From: an uncultured Acidaminococcus sp. | Lineage (GTDB): Bacteria; Bacillota; Negativicutes; Acidaminococcales; Acidaminococcaceae | DNA: 7,469 bases | Assembly: GCA_905213155.1 (NCBI GenBank) | Contig: CAJMHI010000069.1 | Location: 1-7,469, forward strand | Direction of reading: 5' to 3' | Part shown: in pieces, positions 5,263 to 7,469 of the stretch | Layout: every line of letters begins with the position of its first letter | Position numbering within the stretch: position 1 is the first letter of the stretch | Made by a program: the position numbers and the translations under genes | The notes under the pieces: generated by a model | Databases searched by the model: none | Seen by the model: the letters and a program-made list of their open reading frames with translations, nothing else | What the model was told of the DNA's origin: nothing

Positions 5263-7407
5263 TTAGGCATCCATCAGATCGGTCATGCTATGCAAGCTAA
5301 GCGCGATGGTGGAGCCATTATGGAGCAAAGCCGTTGTAGCCGGAGGCAGTATGCCCATCACCCCCAGGCCGATCAGGCTTGCGTTGAATCCTACGACAAA
5401 ATCAAAGTTAAAGTTGACCCGGTGCATCAACAGCGTGCTGATCTGCTTTAAGACCACCAGCTGCTGCAAATCATGTCCGGAAATCGTAATGTCTGCAATC
5501 TCACGGGCAATATCTGCACCTTCGGCAATGGCAATCCCTGCATCGGCCTCGGACAGGGCCGGGGAATCATTGATTCCATCACCCACCATCACCACGCGGT
5601 GACCTCTAGATTTGGCTTCCTTCACAAAACGGGCCTTATCTTCCGGCAGCACTTCTGCATAGAACTTATTCAGTCCTAATTTGGCGGCAACTGCAGCAGC
5701 CGTCCGTTCACTGTCGCCAGTCATCATAACCAGATTCTTAAATCCGGCCTTCCGCAAGTTTTTCATCACCAGCGGTGCTTCTGGTCTAAGCGGATCCTGG
5801 ATGCAGAGGATAGCGATCAATTTGCCGTCCAGCGCCATATAAATATGGGAATATTCTTCTGGGCGGTTCTCGTATTTATCCTCTTCGCCTTTGGGTATGG
5901 TGACCTTTTCATCCTCGAAGATGAAATGCCCACTGCCGATAACAATCCGCTTGCCTTCTACGTTTTTATCCTTGGCTTGGACATCGCTGACCCGGGAAGC
6001 AATCCCATGGGCCACGATATATTCCACCTTGGTGTGCATTTCCTTATGGTTAATACCCTTATCGGCAGCTTCCCGCACAATGGCGTTGGCCACAGAATGG
6101 GGGAAATGTTCTTCCAGGCAGGCCGCATAGCGCAGCACTGTTTTCTGGTCATAGCCGCTAAAGCAGATGATATCCGCTACTTTTGGTTTGGCCAGCGTCA
6201 GCGTACCGGTCTTATCAAAGACAACCGTATCCGCTGCGGCGACGGCTTCCAGGAATTTGCCGCCTTTGACCGTAATCTTATGGGTGCTGCATTCCCGCAT
6301 GGCGCTCAGCACGGAAAGCGGCATGGACAGTTTCAGCGCGCAGGAGAAGTCCACCATCAAAATGGACATAGCCCGTGTCACATTTCTGGTTAAGAGATAC
6401 GCCAAAAGTGTCCCACCCAGGCACCAAGGTACCAGACCATCCGCCAGATGGCTGGCCCGGCTCTCCAAATTGGACTTAAAAGCTTCCGAATTCTGGATCA
6501 TTTTCACGATCCGGTCATACCGGTTGCCGCCGGCGGCACTCTTAACCTTGATGGTGAGCTCTCCGTCTTCCACCACGGTACCGGCAAAGACAGAGATCCC
6601 TGCCGTTTTATGAACGGGCATGGATTCCCCGGTCATAGAGGCCTGGTTCACCATGGCATCGCCATCCACCACTTCTCCGTCTAAAGGAATGGTGCTGCCC
6701 ATCTTGACCGTAAGCAGATCTCCGGTCTTTACTTCATTAAGGCTGACTTCCACTTCGCTGCCGTCGATGACCTTCCAAACGGTATCAATGTGCAGGGACA
6801 TATTGTCGGCCAAATCATTGACCGATTTCTTATAGGTCCATTCTTCCAGCAGATCGCCGATTCGCAGTAAGAACATAACGGAACCAGCCGTCTTCACATC
6901 GTTTTGCAAAAGTGCAGCCGTAATGGCAGTGGCATCCAGCACCGGCACATCCAGCCTGCCATGGCGCAGGGACTGCAAGGCCTTCCAGATAAACCGGATA
7001 TCGTAGAACCAGCAGCGAATCACCCGAATGGGTAGCGGCAGGATCCAGCGGGATGCAAAATGCCGCACCGTGATGCCGATTAATTTATTCCGGTACTGCC
7101 GGTTCAGCATCAGGGACTGGGCTTTTTCCCGGGATGCTTTGCGCAGTTCCGGATCGTTTATATTAAGCCTGGCCAGTGCAGTAAGGATCCCTTGGCGAAG
7201 GGTGCCGTCCTGATCCGCCTGATAGAATACGGCAAGACCTGCGGCTCCGGTGTACAGTTTGACTTTTTTCACACCGGGCACGTACTGTAAACCGACCAAA
7301 ATGGCGGCTCCCTGTTCCAGGGTAAAATACTTCACCATCCGGCCTTCCTGGGCCAGGCATTGCACCCGCAGACGCCCGGGAACTTCATGTTGGATTTGGA
7401 ATTTCAT
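5263..7407 (-). CDS. P1B-type heavy-metal-translocating ATPase with atypical metal motif
   Basis: This 714-residue pump is expected to export a transition metal across the cell membrane at the cost of ATP. The N-terminus (1-65) has HEVPGRLRV and a beta-alpha pattern like the HMA_2 domain, without the CxxC of ordinary metal-binding HMA domains. Membrane segments follow at about 120-140 and 154-187, then the actuator domain with TGES (259-262). More helices span about 325-365. The phosphorylation site DKTGT (398-402, Asp398), TGDS (563-566) and the hinge GDGIND (609-614) are intact. Two C-terminal helices lie around 665-705. In the metal-binding helix the usual CPC or SPC is replaced by F354-S355-C356, followed by six residues and Pro363. 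The N-domain HP dipeptide reads His437-Ser438. The general look recalls the mycobacterial CtpC-like branch, but the metal cannot be assigned. The start has only a weak, close GGAAAG site. The gene converges with tetR and may be the last gene of an operon entering from the right. Confidence 0.92.
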   Translation of the reverse strand: MKFQIQHEVPGRLRVQCLAQEGRMVKYFTLEQGAAILVGLQYVPGVKKVKLYTGAAGLAVFYQADQDGTLRQGILTALARLNINDPELRKASREKAQSLMLNRQYRNKLIGITVRHFASRWILPLPIRVIRCWFYDIRFIWKALQSLRHGRLDVPVLDATAITAALLQNDVKTAGSVMFLLRIGDLLEEWTYKKSVNDLADNMSLHIDTVWKVIDGSEVEVSLNEVKTGDLLTVKMGSTIPLDGEVVDGDAMVNQASMTGESMPVHKTAGISVFAGTVVEDGELTIKVKSAAGGNRYDRIVKMIQNSEAFKSNLESRASHLADGLVPWCLGGTLLAYLLTRNVTRAMSILMVDFSCALKLSMPLSVLSAMRECSTHKITVKGGKFLEAVAAADTVVFDKTGTLTLAKPKVADIICFSGYDQKTVLRYAACLEEHFPHSVANAIVREAADKGINHKEMHTKVEYIVAHGIASRVSDVQAKDKNVEGKRIVIGSGHFIFEDEKVTIPKGEEDKYENRPEEYSHIYMALDGKLIAILCIQDPLRPEAPLVMKNLRKAGFKNLVMMTGDSERTAAAVAAKLGLNKFYAEVLPEDKARFVKEAKSRGHRVVMVGDGINDSPALSEADAGIAIAEGADIAREIADITISGHDLQQLVVLKQISTLLMHRVNFNFDFVVGFNASLIGLGVMGILPPATTALLHNGSTIALSLHSMTDLMDA

Positions 7408-7469
7408 ACTTTCCGCTTGTATGATAATTACAGAAGCAAAATCACCATTTTCCTTTCTTTAGATTCTGT
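7408..7469 (-). other. Upstream edge of the ATPase gene, with a possible short leader ORF
   Basis: The 62 bases before the ATPase start contain no convincing promoter. On the minus strand, AAAGGAAA directly precedes an ATG at 7448 that opens a six-codon frame (MVILLL) ending at 7428, 20 nt before the ATPase ATG. The same frame is open back to the edge, so it could equally be the C-terminal end of an upstream gene. A second frame is also open from the edge until its TGA at about 7446. The sequence shown cannot decide between these. Confidence 0.25.

Noticed and set aside
5845..6393. A 182-codon plus-strand open frame opposite the ATPase, apparently hydrophobic at its N-terminus.
   Set aside because: It overlaps the most conserved part of the ATPase in antisense, and its hydrophobicity reflects the complementary codons.
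5263..7407. The TetR regulator and metal ATPase as a single metal-resistance operon.
   Set aside because: The genes converge and are separated by a strong two-way terminator. The TetR operator-like site is on the rmuC side, so a regulatory link is not supported.

Overview
The window reads as a chromosomal stretch of a Gram-positive-lineage (Firmicutes/Bacillota) bacterium. A member of the Negativicutes, such as the Acidaminococcaceae, is my best guess. The grounds are a T-box tRNA-sensing leader, sigma-A type promoters (TTGACA-17-TAAAAT), AAGGGGG/AAGGAG ribosome binding sites, mixed GC content and an amino-acid-centred gene set. The taxon is inference only. I see no phage, transposon, CRISPR, tRNA or rRNA sequence.

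The left block is on the minus strand. A complete serA (D-3-phosphoglycerate dehydrogenase, first step of serine synthesis) is preceded by a ~300-nt leader. The leader carries a serine-type T-box riboswitch: specifier UCC, acceptor-binding bulge UGGC, and mutually exclusive antiterminator and terminator. The promoter is strong, and a perfect 20-bp palindrome sits against its -35 box. Downstream of serA, with its own promoter whose -10 box lies inside a perfect 14-bp palindrome, is a membrane transporter of the AspT/YidE duplicated-domain family. It lacks the usual central RCK_C (TrkA_C) domains and ends abruptly after its second signature motif.

The middle block is a divergent pair. rmuC (minus) and a TetR-family regulator (plus) are separated by a short region with two TATAAT boxes and a palindrome suited to a TetR-type operator. 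The tetR gene ends in a near-perfect 17-bp bidirectional terminator, which it shares with the convergent gene to its right.

The right block is a 714-residue P1B-type heavy-metal ATPase on the minus strand. It has a cysteine-poor HMA_2-like N-terminus and an unusual FSC(X)6P motif where CPC/SPC would normally stand. Its start lies 62 bases from the window edge with no convincing promoter, so it may belong to an operon that begins outside.

The window therefore contains serine biosynthesis under tRNA-Ser control, a probable amino-acid or dicarboxylate exchanger, a DNA-maintenance gene with a local repressor, and a metal efflux pump. No entirely new multi-gene system is evident. The items most worth a second look are the odd ATPase metal site, the shortened AspT-like transporter, and the three palindromes placed at promoters.
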